A stretch of 38,103 nucleotides of DNA from a virus, in the IMG/VR virus record IMGVR_UViG_3300045996_003893, positions 1 to 38,103 of that record; one strand, given 5' to 3'. The notes under the pieces were generated by a model. The model was not told the DNA's origin and did no database searches. It saw only the letters and a program-made list of their open reading frames with translations. Positions 30,235 to 37,778 of this stretch are shown piece by piece (the first letter of the stretch is position 1; each line of letters begins with the position of its first letter). A program made the translations under genes and the position numbers.

Positions 30235-30255
30235 GGGTAACATTGCGGGTAACAT
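30235..30255. repeat. integrase arm-type repeat pair 2
   Basis: GGGTAACAT at 30235-30243 and 30247-30255, with the same 12-bp spacing as pair 1, running into the integrase stop codon. Confidence 0.65.
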
Positions 30256-31466
30256 CATCCCTCCGCGCCTCCCTTCCGCACGCGCAGGTGCGCCCGGTCC
30301 AGCCCCAGGCCGCGCACCGCCTCGTTGACCTGCTCCCGCTGGTTCGCCGGACGGCTCCCCAGGTACCGCGTCGACGTCTGCGGCGACGAGTGCCGGAGGA
30401 ACATCATCAGCTCGCGGTGGTTCATCGACCGCCCGGCCTCGGTCCCGGCGATGTGCCGGAGATCCTTGAACCGGAGGTTCGCCAGCGACACCGGCGCGTC
30501 CCGCATCGCCCCCCGACTCACCTCCGCCGGCACCCCCGACGCCCGCGCCCGCGCCTCCGCCCACAGCATGCCGATGTTCGTGTAGCCCAGGCCGAAGATG
30601 GTGTCGTCCGGGCCCTTCCCTTCGACGAGCGTGCGCACGATGGCGGCGGCGACGTCGGGCAGCACCGCCCGGACGTTCCGCACCTTCGTCTTCGTGTCCT
30701 GCGGCTCGATGCTGTTGTCGCGCGGGTCGAAGTGCCGGACGAGCTGGCGAGCGATCGGCCCGCGGTCGAACCCCGTGACCATGGCGTACACCACCACCGG
30801 ATACAGCCGGTCGTCGCACGCCTCAAGGAGACGCGCGACCTCCTCGCGCGTGATGTTCACGTCGCGCGAGTCGTCCTCGTGCGGGCGGGAGACGCCCGCC
30901 ATCACCGCGTCGCGCCCGGCCTCCCCCAGCTCGTGCAGCAGGAGGTGGTTCACGGCCTGGTGGAGGGAGCGGGCGACGCTGTTCGGCCGCTCGCCCTCGC
31001 GGAGCTGCGCGGCGTACAGCGCCATGATGTTCTTCGCCCCCGTCTCCCCCCCGGGGTGGCGTGGGTCGGGCAGGCGTGAGAGCCAGGACAGGCGGGCCCC
31101 GGCCGGGAGCCGCTTCCTCAGCGTCTCGAAGCCGTCCCGGTACCGGCGGTCCTTCACCAGCGGGAGGTAGCGCTCGATGCAGTCCCGCAGGTCCGGGTCC
31201 GTGGCGAAACGCTGCAGCTCGTCGGTGCGGCCCTGGAGCTTCGCCGCCCACAGCTGGGGCAGGGAGTACCCCCCGGCCTTCGCGGGGCGGAGCAGGCCGT
31301 CGATGAGCCGCGGCTCGGAGAGCGCGACCTCCTGTAGGTACGCCTCCATCCGGGCCGCCAGCGCCTTGTTCGCCGTGCCGGTCGAGAAAGGACCGATGCG
31401 GCCGAAGCCCGGCAGCGTCGGCCAGACGTAGTAGGAGGGGCGGCCCGGCTTCTTGTACGGGCTCAC
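30255..31466 (-). CDS. int: tyrosine integrase, 403 aa
   Basis: GTG start at 31466 overlapping the previous stop (GTGA). The N-terminal arm-binding region (1-65) starts SPYKKPGRPSYYVWPTLPGF; a core-binding domain spans about 85-190. The catalytic domain has Arg235 (TGFDRGPIARQL), Lys259 or 261, Arg337 (KDLRHIAGTEAGR; the usual His of the HxxR box is Lys334), His359 (LRHSS) and nucleophile Tyr368 (STRYLG). It inserts the phage at attB using the nearby attP-like region. The stop abuts arm pair 2. Confidence 0.9.
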   Translation of the reverse strand: MSPYKKPGRPSYYVWPTLPGFGRIGPFSTGTANKALAARMEAYLQEVALSEPRLIDGLLRPAKAGGYSLPQLWAAKLQGRTDELQRFATDPDLRDCIERYLPLVKDRRYRDGFETLRKRLPAGARLSWLSRLPDPRHPGGETGAKNIMALYAAQLREGERPNSVARSLHQAVNHLLLHELGEAGRDAVMAGVSRPHEDDSRDVNITREEVARLLEACDDRLYPVVVYAMVTGFDRGPIARQLVRHFDPRDNSIEPQDTKTKVRNVRAVLPDVAAAIVRTLVEGKGPDDTIFGLGYTNIGMLWAEARARASGVPAEVSRGAMRDAPVSLANLRFKDLRHIAGTEAGRSMNHRELMMFLRHSSPQTSTRYLGSRPANQREQVNEAVRGLGLDRAHLRVRKGGAEG

Positions 31467-31783
31467 GCGGACCTCTGGAGGTAGTCCGCGGGGAGCGCCG
31501 GCGCCGACCGGCCGTTGATCTGCCGGCACCCGTCGAGGTACCGGAGGATGTCGAAGCCGCGGTAGCCGACCCGGCCCCCCTTCGGGCCCACAGGCGTCTT
31601 CGGGAGGAGGTCCTCGGGGATCTCGCTCACCGTCTGCGCCCCCCGCTTCCCGTACAGGCACAGCAGGGTGGCCGTCTCCTCGCGGGTGTACAGCGCCGAC
31701 GCGACGATCTCGCTCTTGGCGATCGGCGCCGGCGTCTCGGCCGCGGCCGCCTCCGCCGCGCGATCCGGATCCGCAGCGCGCAT
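31463..31783 (-). CDS. HTH/excisionase-like protein next to integrase, 106 aa
   Basis: From ATG 31783 (GGGAGGG site). The middle reads TREETATLLCLYGKRGAQTVSE, a MerR-like helix-turn-helix, then GYRGFDILRYLDGCRQINGR, a wing-like end. It overlaps integrase by 4 nt and the small gene upstream by 1 nt. A small winged-helix protein directly upstream of integrase is the expected place for an excisionase. The family is not certain. Confidence 0.6.
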   Translation of the reverse strand: MRAADPDRAAEAAAAETPAPIAKSEIVASALYTREETATLLCLYGKRGAQTVSEIPEDLLPKTPVGPKGGRVGYRGFDILRYLDGCRQINGRSAPALPADYLQRSA

Positions 31784-31923
31784 CAGCCCTCCCCCCGCCC
31801 GTGGCGGAACTCGTCGACGGTGCGCGCGACCCGGCGGCGGTGCGCCGCCTCCCTCCGCCACGCGAGCAGAGCGACGGGCGCGCCCAGGACGATCCACAGC
31901 GCGCGGATCAGCATCTCACGCAT
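31783..31923 (-). CDS. very small membrane protein, 46 aa
   Basis: Starts at ATG 31923 or 31914. Residues 5-22 (LIRALWIVLGAPVALLAW) form one hydrophobic helix, followed by a strongly basic tail (RREAAHRRRVAR). It overlaps the upstream stop and the next start by 1 nt (TGATG), which supports translation by coupling. The function is unknown; a single-pass inner-membrane protein. Confidence 0.45.
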   Translation of the reverse strand: MREMLIRALWIVLGAPVALLAWRREAAHRRRVARTVDEFRHGRGEG

Positions 31924-32416
31924 GGGAGGCGGCCTCCCGCCCCGCGGCGCGCGTCGCCCGGTCGCGCATCAGCTTCGAGACGCGCGGGTGGCACGCCGCG
32001 GTGGCGTGGTAGGACGGCCGCCCCTTCGTGCGCTCGAGGATCGGCTCCCCGCACGCCTTGCAGCGGATCACCGGCGCGCGGTTCCGCGAGTGCTCGGCGG
32101 CGTCGACCTTTCGCCGGTGCGATCGGCAGTGCTCGGCGCACCGCAGCGCCCGCCCGCGGGCGCCGCTCACCGGCGCGTCGCAGTCGCGGCAGATGCCCGC
32201 GCGCCGGCGGCGGTCCGCCTCGGCGACCGCGGCCACCGCGACCGGGTCGACGCCCGCGAGGTCGTGCTCGTCGTCCGGCTCGTACCGCCGCGGTGGCAGC
32301 GGCGTGCAGACGTGGGGCTCAAGGTGCTCCGTCATCCGGCCGTGCCCGTCCGTGCCGAACCGCACCGCGAGGGAGCGTCGGCAGGAGGGGCAACGCCCCC
32401 GGGCCGTCTCACGCAT
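31916..32416 (-). CDS. multi-zinc-finger protein, 166 aa
   Basis: Three Cys clusters: CPSCRRS near residue 9, CRDCDAPVSGARGRALRCAE in the middle, and CKACGEPILERTKGRP with a later HxxxxCH. Each looks like a small zinc ribbon or finger. In the early operon, overlapping neighbours. It may bind nucleic acid or host proteins. No named family. Confidence 0.6.
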   Translation of the reverse strand: MRETARGRCPSCRRSLAVRFGTDGHGRMTEHLEPHVCTPLPPRRYEPDDEHDLAGVDPVAVAAVAEADRRRRAGICRDCDAPVSGARGRALRCAEHCRSHRRKVDAAEHSRNRAPVIRCKACGEPILERTKGRPSYHATAACHPRVSKLMRDRATRAAGREAASHA

Positions 32417-32669
32417 CGCTCACCTCCGCGGCGGGGGCGCGCTCGATGGCGAACTTCAGGTACCACACCCGCAGGCGGTGCACGGTGGGGGAGTACGGGT
32501 CGGCGCCGTCGAGGAACTTGCGCAGGCCCGTGGGGCTCATCCCCACCTCGCGCGCCACCCGCCGCAGCGACGTGGCGTTGACCCGCGCAGCGATCTCCTC
32601 TCGGATGCACCGGATGCTGGCCTCGCGTCGAGAGGCGGGCAGGGATGCACAGGGGGGAAGCGTCGTCAT
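32409..32669 (-). CDS. small HTH protein with PTGL-KFLDG signature, 86 aa
   Basis: Residues 33-70 carry SLRRVAREVGMSPTGLRKFL then DGADPYS-T and RVWY, matching the 4106-4687 protein over the same block. Likely a DNA-binding domain with little else. ATG 32669 follows the previous stop by 2 nt. The shared block in an early gene and a lysogeny-side gene suggests that both see related sites, or that they derive from one ancestor. Confidence 0.6.
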   Translation of the reverse strand: MTTLPPCASLPASRREASIRCIREEIAARVNATSLRRVAREVGMSPTGLRKFLDGADPYSPTVHRLRVWYLKFAIERAPAAEVSDA

Positions 32670-32671
32670 CG

Positions 32672-33070
32672 TCAGAATGGAGGTTCGATGGAGTCGTCCG
32701 GCGCGAGCGCGGGCACCACGTCGGTGCACAGCGCCTCGCGGCGGGCGAGGTATGCGATGAGCGCCTTCCCGGCGCCCGTGACTTCCCGGTCTGCGGCCCA
32801 CGTCACCCCGTCGGCGAGGCTCTCGAGCTGCGCCTCCGAGCCCCCGATCTGCACCCCGTACCGCACCAGCGCCCGCCGCGCCCCGGCCGCCCGCTCCGCC
32901 GGCCACGTGGCCGCGGTGCGCCCCTCGATGAGGGTGGCGTAGAAGCGCCGGAGGAGCCGCGCGGCCTGGCCGGAGAGTCTCCTCGTCGCGCGCTGCTGGA
33001 CGTGGCGGTCCCACGCGGCCACCAGGTCGTGCGCGTGGGTGGAGCTGAGCACGCGCACGTCATCCGGCAT
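32672..33070 (-). CDS. hypothetical protein, 132 aa
   Basis: Helical protein (MPDDVRVLSSTHAHDLVAAW, QAARLLRRFYATLIEGRTAA) overlapping VRR-NUC by 11 nt. No motif I recognise. Co-translated early gene. Confidence 0.6.
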   Translation of the reverse strand: MPDDVRVLSSTHAHDLVAAWDRHVQQRATRRLSGQAARLLRRFYATLIEGRTAATWPAERAAGARRALVRYGVQIGGSEAQLESLADGVTWAADREVTGAGKALIAYLARREALCTDVVPALAPDDSIEPPF

Positions 33071-33527
33071 GGGCGGACTCCCACGCGATGACCTCGTCGA
33101 CGGAGCGGGCGAGCAGGTACGGCGTGCCGGCGCGCTCGCACGCCGCCTGGAACTCCCGCTGCTCCGGCGTCTGCCGCCCCTTCGCGCTCTTCAGCTCGAC
33201 GAAGCGCAGGCCGCGCGGGGTGAGGACGACGAGGTCCGGCATCCCCTTGTCGACCCGGCTCCCCCCCTGGCCGGTGTCCTGGCCGCAGTGGCGGCAGGCG
33301 GACGGGCGGTACCCCTGTTCCGTGTCCCACACCTTCGCCCCCTGCAGGCGGTACCACTCGCGCACGCCGCGGCGTATCTCGTCCTCGGACTGCGGAGGGA
33401 GCGTGGCGGCGGGCGTCGGCTTCTCCGCCCGAGCGTCGGACGCGGCAGGCGCCGCCGCCGCGCTGCGGCACGGCTCGCACTGGAGGCCGACGGCCTCACG
33501 CTCGCGGCAGATGACACACGCGCTCAC
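33060..33527 (-). CDS. VRR-NUC nuclease with N-terminal zinc ribbon, 155 aa
   Basis: GTG 33527 overlaps the previous stop (GTGA). N-terminal CVICREREAVGLQCEPC and a second cluster CRHCGQDTGQGGSR precede the PD-(D/E)xK-type core GMPDLVVLTPRGLRFVELKS, then KGRQTPEQREF, the VRR-NUC pattern (D, E-x-K, Q). Such phage nucleases resemble structure-specific junction or flap nucleases. It lies beside the annealase-like gene, fitting a recombination module. Confidence 0.8.
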   Translation of the reverse strand: MSACVICREREAVGLQCEPCRSAAAAPAASDARAEKPTPAATLPPQSEDEIRRGVREWYRLQGAKVWDTEQGYRPSACRHCGQDTGQGGSRVDKGMPDLVVLTPRGLRFVELKSAKGRQTPEQREFQAACERAGTPYLLARSVDEVIAWESAHAG

Positions 33528-34690
33528 GCGGCCTCGCCGGGCGCGGGACCGAGAAGCTCAGGGGCGACGCTGCCCAGCGCGCGCTTGTGCTGAAAGGTGA
33601 ACCCCGTCTCCCGCTCCCAGGAGACGTACAACCGGTACAGCTCAGGGTTGTGCATCGCCCCCACCCGCAGGTCATTCGCATCAGCGAGCACACACAGCGC
33701 GCAGGACACCCGGTTGTTGCCGTAGACGTATGCGGGGTGCGCCGGCCAACCATCGAGCGCATCGGCGTGGTGTCCCGCTGCGTACGCGCGGCGACGTAGC
33801 TCCAGCTCCTCGGCGTTCGTTCCGATCTCCGCCCACACCTCCTCGACAGCCCAGTCGAAGACGGGCATCCAGTCGAACGCGAGCCGGTCCTTCCCGGCTG
33901 GATTCCACCGAGTGAACGCTTCCTCTGGCGTGAGCTCCCGCAGCGCTTTGGCGGTGAGGGTGGCGTCCAACTTGAACGGCGTCTTCTTCGCCCGCGCCGC
34001 CGATTCCTGGGCGCGCATCCCCATCGCGCTCACCACCAGCCGGAAGCGGCGCGTCACCTTGTCGATCTGGTTCTCCTTCTGGTGCGCGGTGCAGTACCTA
34101 CTCTCCGAGGAGGGCCAGAAGGGCGCCCCCTCGCGCTCTCCGTCAGGCATCTCCGCGTTCCGGATTTCCCGGTCGATCTGGCCGCGTTTCTGGTCCGCCG
34201 TGCAGTAGCGGTTCGCCGCGTCGGGCCAGAAGGGCTTCGCCTCCGGCTGCGGCTCGCGCTTCAGCTTCTGGAGTTGGTCCCGCTTCTGATCGGCGGTGCA
34301 ATACCGCTGCGTCGCGGTCGGCCAAGGGGACCGCCCGCTCCCGGTCAGCTTGTTCTTGCGGTCCTCGATCTCCTGCACCAAGTCCCCCTGCGAACGGCGC
34401 GTAACGATCAGGTCCAGGCCCGCCTCCCGCGCGATGCGCTCGCAGTGCGGCAGCGACTCCTCCCACTCCGCGCGCCCTAGGTGCGCGTGGATGCAGATGG
34501 TCGTGCACCGCCACCCCCGGTCGCGGCGCAACCTCGCCAGCGCCTTCAACATCGCGTGGCCGTCCTTCCCGCCAGAGATGCTGACGAACAGCGCGGCGTC
34601 CTCGCGCATGAGGACTTGCTCCAGCACGTCCGGGACGGGGATCTCCTGCGGAGCGCGGGGCGCAGCGAAGAGCGGAAGCTGCGCGGTCAT
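33524..34690 (-). CDS. PAPS reductase / ATP-pyrophosphatase-like protein with a triplicated RYCT motif, 388 aa
   Basis: The P-loop SISGGKDGHAML (37-48) binds ATP or PAPS in this family. A block FWP-x-RYCTADQK occurs three times (RYC at 129-131, 161-163, 198-200) where relatives I know carry it once. The C-terminal half includes FDWMPVFDWAVEEVW and CALC. Related phage proteins are implicated in nucleotide, sulfur or base modification. ATG 34690 overlaps the next gene upstream (ATGA). Sulfate reduction itself is unlikely for a phage. Confidence 0.75.
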   Translation of the reverse strand: MTAQLPLFAAPRAPQEIPVPDVLEQVLMREDAALFVSISGGKDGHAMLKALARLRRDRGWRCTTICIHAHLGRAEWEESLPHCERIAREAGLDLIVTRRSQGDLVQEIEDRKNKLTGSGRSPWPTATQRYCTADQKRDQLQKLKREPQPEAKPFWPDAANRYCTADQKRGQIDREIRNAEMPDGEREGAPFWPSSESRYCTAHQKENQIDKVTRRFRLVVSAMGMRAQESAARAKKTPFKLDATLTAKALRELTPEEAFTRWNPAGKDRLAFDWMPVFDWAVEEVWAEIGTNAEELELRRRAYAAGHHADALDGWPAHPAYVYGNNRVSCALCVLADANDLRVGAMHNPELYRLYVSWERETGFTFQHKRALGSVAPELLGPAPGEAA

Positions 34691-35052
34691 GCGTCGTCGG
34701 TCGGTTCGGCGTTCGGATCGGGCGCGCCAAGCGGCGCCAGGACGGCGACGATGGCGTGGCGCCAGGGCACCTTCCCCTCGGGCGGCGTCTCCCACCGCAC
34801 CAGGCGGAGGCCCGGGGGGAGGTTCTCCTCGACGCCCTCGCGGTCGATCTCCCAGGGGCGGAGGTGCTCGCGCTGGACGAGCACGCGCTCCGTCCCGTCC
34901 TCCATCACCCGCCAGCCCACCCGGCGCTGGTAGCCGGCGGGCAAGACGAAGCGCGTCCCGGGCTCGCGGCGCGCACGCGCCCGGGTCCGCATCATCGCCC
35001 CCGCCAGCTCGGCCAGGTCGGCGCGCTCGTCCACCTCGGGAGCGGTGGCCAT
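34687..35052 (-). CDS. hypothetical protein, 121 aa
   Basis: MATAPEVDERADLAELAGAM starts a partly helical protein with strands RFVLPAGYQRRVGWRVMEDG and GLRLVRWETPPEGKVPW. It overlaps its neighbours by 1 and 4 nt. No family assigned; it belongs to the recombination block. Confidence 0.6.
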   Translation of the reverse strand: MATAPEVDERADLAELAGAMMRTRARARREPGTRFVLPAGYQRRVGWRVMEDGTERVLVQREHLRPWEIDREGVEENLPPGLRLVRWETPPEGKVPWRHAIVAVLAPLGAPDPNAEPTDDA

Positions 35053-36086
35053 CAGAAGGGGAGGTCGAGGCCGTCGTCCTCCTCGGGCGCCTCCTCGCCG
35101 TCGATCGCCACCTCGGCACCCTGCGCCTTCGCCTGCTCGCGCCGCTGCCACATGTCGTCGGGGCCGATCGCCGTCTTCTCCCCCTCCGCCGGCGCCGCCC
35201 CGGCGGGGGCCGCCGCCTTCGCGGCGCGCTTCGCCGCGCGCGCGTCGAGGTCGGCGTGCAGGTCGGCGAGCTTGTCGCGGGGGACGCCCTTCGCCTTCGC
35301 GTCGGCCAGCCAGGCGAACCACCGGTCCCCCGCCTTCACCCGCATCCCGTGCTCGCGCAGCGCGTCGAGCTCGTCGGCCGATGCGAGGACCACGGCCGGG
35401 ACCGTTTCGACCGCCTCGCCGCCCTCGGCGTCCATCGCCTCGGCGCGCGCGTTGGCGGCCACGTCCTCCATGTCCTGGGTGAACGCGTCGCTCAGGCCGA
35501 AGGTGGTGAGCGTGGCATCCACGTACGCCCGCTTCTTCGCCATCTTCAGGACGGTGTTCTCCGAGTCGCGCGGGCGGTCGACGTACTTGCTCTCCATCGT
35601 CGAGCAGGAGCCCACGCCGGATCCCACCGTCGTCCCCGTCTGCACGTGCACCAGCTCGCAGCGGATGACGTAGCGGTAGAGGCCGAAGGAGACGCCGCTC
35701 TCCTCCTCCCAGCCGACGAACTTCCGGTCCTTCCACTTCTTCTTCCGCTTCTGCCACGGCACCTCGCGGTCGTGCTGGACCTCCTGCTCGAGGATGGAGA
35801 ACTCCGGCCGGACCCCGTAGCCCGCGCACACCCGCTCGGCGCCGGGCTTCAGCAGGTTGTTCTTCCCCTTCCGCTTCCCGTCCTCGTCGGCCCGGTCGGT
35901 ACCGGGGATCACCCCGTAGTCGCGCCCGGGCTGGAGCGCCGCGGCGATGTACTCCCGCACCTCCTCCTGCTGCTGGATGACCTCCCGCACGGGGGCGATG
36001 GGTCGCAGGAGCCCGACGGCACGGTTCGGCGCCGCGACCAAGGCGGCCCCGGGGGAGGAGCCCCCGGCGCTCGTCTCGTCGTTCAT
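35052..36086 (-). CDS. annealase-like protein with SSB-type C-tail, 344 aa
   Basis: Core: VREYIAAALQPGRDYGVIPG, KNNLLKPGAERVCAGYGVRP, NTVLKMAKKRAYVDATL (about 177-193) and FGLSDAFTQDMED, resembling the ERF/Rad52-like single-strand annealing families found in phages. The last residues, EEAPEEDDGLDLPF, mimic the acidic C-tip of single-strand DNA-binding proteins (D-L-P-F), which recruits host repair proteins. ATG 36086 has GGAGG. The core family call is less sure than the tail. Confidence 0.65.
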   Translation of the reverse strand: MNDETSAGGSSPGAALVAAPNRAVGLLRPIAPVREVIQQQEEVREYIAAALQPGRDYGVIPGTDRADEDGKRKGKNNLLKPGAERVCAGYGVRPEFSILEQEVQHDREVPWQKRKKKWKDRKFVGWEEESGVSFGLYRYVIRCELVHVQTGTTVGSGVGSCSTMESKYVDRPRDSENTVLKMAKKRAYVDATLTTFGLSDAFTQDMEDVAANARAEAMDAEGGEAVETVPAVVLASADELDALREHGMRVKAGDRWFAWLADAKAKGVPRDKLADLHADLDARAAKRAAKAAAPAGAAPAEGEKTAIGPDDMWQRREQAKAQGAEVAIDGEEAPEEDDGLDLPF

Positions 36087-36604
36087 GCGGCGTCCTCCGT
36101 CTCGGGGTCGGCGACCGTCGGGGCGGCGGTGAACGTCCGCGCCAGCGTCCGCAGCGTGTCCTGCAGGTCGCCCCACAGGCGCGCGGCGTGGGCGGCCTCG
36201 CGGTGCGCGCGGTCCAGCCCCACCACCTCCGGCGCCTCCCGCGCGAGCGCCTCGCACTCGGCGAGGCTGCGGGGCTTCGTCGCCCCCGCCGGGATCTCCT
36301 CGCGGAGGCGGCGCTCCACCTGGCCGCGGAGCAGCGCCCGGGCGGACTCGGCGTCGGCCGCGGCGCGCGTGGCGCGGGCGGCCTGGAGCCCGGCCACGTG
36401 GGCGGCGCGCGCGAGCTCGACGGGATCCTCGCTCGAGCGCACCAGGCGGTCGAGCGCGAGGAAGAGGTCGACCTCGCCCCCGTTCTCGTATCCGTAGGTG
36501 CCGAGCGCGCGGAGAGAGGCGCGGCGCTCCGCGCGCTCGGCGGCCTGCGCGGCCGCGGCGGCGAGCGTGAGGCGCGCGGCCTGGGGATCGGTGGTCATGG
36601 TCAT
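36083..36604 (-). CDS. Ala-rich helical protein, 173 aa
   Basis: Almost wholly helical and Ala-rich (RLTLAAAAAQAAERAERRAS, AALLRGQVERRLREEI-type), with a probable coiled coil. Overlaps its neighbours by 4 nt each. It may be a recombination partner of the annealase-like protein by position only. Internal ATG 36598 is an alternative. Confidence 0.55.
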   Translation of the reverse strand: MTMTTDPQAARLTLAAAAAQAAERAERRASLRALGTYGYENGGEVDLFLALDRLVRSSEDPVELARAAHVAGLQAARATRAAADAESARALLRGQVERRLREEIPAGATKPRSLAECEALAREAPEVVGLDRAHREAAHAARLWGDLQDTLRTLARTFTAAPTVADPETEDAA

Positions 36605-37278
36605 GCGGACGGCTCCGGGTCGGGCGTGGAAGAGAGGGCGTAGTTGAACAGCCACGCCGTGTAGTTGCTGTTGTCCGCGGGTGTGAGGAGCTGGCCCTCG
36701 CTCCGCCCGCTGAGCTTCGTCCACTCGGCCATGCGCGCGTTGCTCCACGCGACGAAACCGGCGGCCGCGTCGGCGGGGCTGTCGCTGAGCTGGAAGCGCG
36801 CGTCCATCTCGTGGGGGGTGAGGCGGTGCGCGAGGGCGTACGCCGTGAACCGCGCCCGGTACCGGCGCTCGTGGAGGAACACGTCCCGGACGGTCGCGGC
36901 GAGCACGTCCCGCAACCGCTCCACCTCGCGCATGGGGTGGTCGGGGCAGACGAGAGCGTGGAGGCGGATGACGGTCCGGTAGTCGTCGAGCGGCGCGTCC
37001 TGGCGCCAGTCGCAGAACGAGCACACGGTCGGGACCGTCCGCGCGTCCTCGTGGTCGGCGAACTGCGCGGCGATGAACCCCGGCGGCAGACCGGCGGCGG
37101 CGGCCATCTCGTCCCGCAGCCGAGCGAACGCCGCCATGGAGACGCGGTCCTCCTCGGACCCGTCCACCTCGCCGAGCGAGCGCTCGTGGCACTCCGACGC
37201 GACGATGGCGCACGCCGCGCGGTACCACCGCTCCTCGAGCGGCATGTCGTCGATGGAGGTCGGCTCGGCCGGGCTCAT
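36601..37278 (-). CDS. hypothetical protein with Cys cluster, 225 aa
   Basis: Starts MSPAEPTSIDDMPLEERWYR. A middle CSFCDWRQDAPLDDYRTV and a later VCPDHPMR could bind zinc. Mostly helical (ATVRDVFLHERRYRARFTAY). Overlaps its neighbours by 4 nt each. No family recognised. Confidence 0.55.
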   Translation of the reverse strand: MSPAEPTSIDDMPLEERWYRAACAIVASECHERSLGEVDGSEEDRVSMAAFARLRDEMAAAAGLPPGFIAAQFADHEDARTVPTVCSFCDWRQDAPLDDYRTVIRLHALVCPDHPMREVERLRDVLAATVRDVFLHERRYRARFTAYALAHRLTPHEMDARFQLSDSPADAAAGFVAWSNARMAEWTKLSGRSEGQLLTPADNSNYTAWLFNYALSSTPDPEPSA

Positions 37279-37778
37279 CGCCCACCCCCGGACTCGACGC
37301 GGGCGGCGTGACGCGCGCGGACCTGCATCATCAGGTGCACGGCCTCGAACGTCGGGATGCGGCCGAGGTGCGCGGGGCGGGGCGGCACCGCCGGGGACCG
37401 GAACCCGACGGCCGGGAGGATGGAGGCCTGCACGCCGCGGCCGACGCACGGGCGGCAGAGGATGCGCGGCGACACCATCCCCGGCAGCTCGTCGCCGTCG
37501 CGCTCGACGTGCCCCTCGCCGCCGCACCTCGAGCAGAGCGGCAGGCCCAGGGCGGCGGCGGCCTCCACCTCGATCCGGCGCTCGACCTGGAGGACGTCGT
37601 ACGCCTCCGACACCCGCCCCTCGTCGGCGAGCGCCCGCGCCATCCCCGCCAGGTGGTAGAGCGCGGCGATCGACACGGCGAGGAGCCGGTCCCGCTGCGC
37701 GGTGAGCCGCTCGATCTTGTACTCGCTGCCGCCGCGGTGGCGGCGGGCGCCGGTCGGCGCCCCGGCGGGGGCGCTCAC
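37275..37778 (-). CDS. DnaJ-type zinc-finger-like protein, 167 aa
   Basis: GTG 37778 overlaps the pentapeptide C-terminal stop (GTGA). N-terminal coiled-coil-like helix (YKIERLTAQRDRLLAVSIAA), then CSRCGGEGHVERDG and CRPCVGRG, a DnaJ zinc-finger pattern (CxxCxGxG). The rest is linker-like. Such small proteins are common in phage early blocks; the function is unknown. Confidence 0.6.
   Translation of the reverse strand: MSAPAGAPTGARRHRGGSEYKIERLTAQRDRLLAVSIAALYHLAGMARALADEGRVSEAYDVLQVERRIEVEAAAALGLPLCSRCGGEGHVERDGDELPGMVSPRILCRPCVGRGVQASILPAVGFRSPAVPPRPAHLGRIPTFEAVHLMMQVRARHAARVESGGGR

Larger units (their letters stand above)
29943..30254. other. attP-like non-coding region next to integrase
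   Basis: A 312-nt gap between the integrase stop and the metallopeptidase start. It holds two pairs of GGGTAACAT repeats (30049-30069 and 30235-30255), one on each side of about 165 nt, and the two mutually exclusive stems at 30202-30232. This is the layout of a tyrosine-integrase attachment site. No obvious tRNA end is seen in it. Confidence 0.55.

Noticed and set aside
29995-30819. 274-aa leftward frame over attP and integrase end
   Set aside because: Shadow of integrase in another frame that crosses the arm sites.
29943-31466. Integrated prophage boundary (attL or attR) at the integrase
   Set aside because: Phage genes continue on both sides of the integrase and the window ends join in frame, so no host junction is evident.
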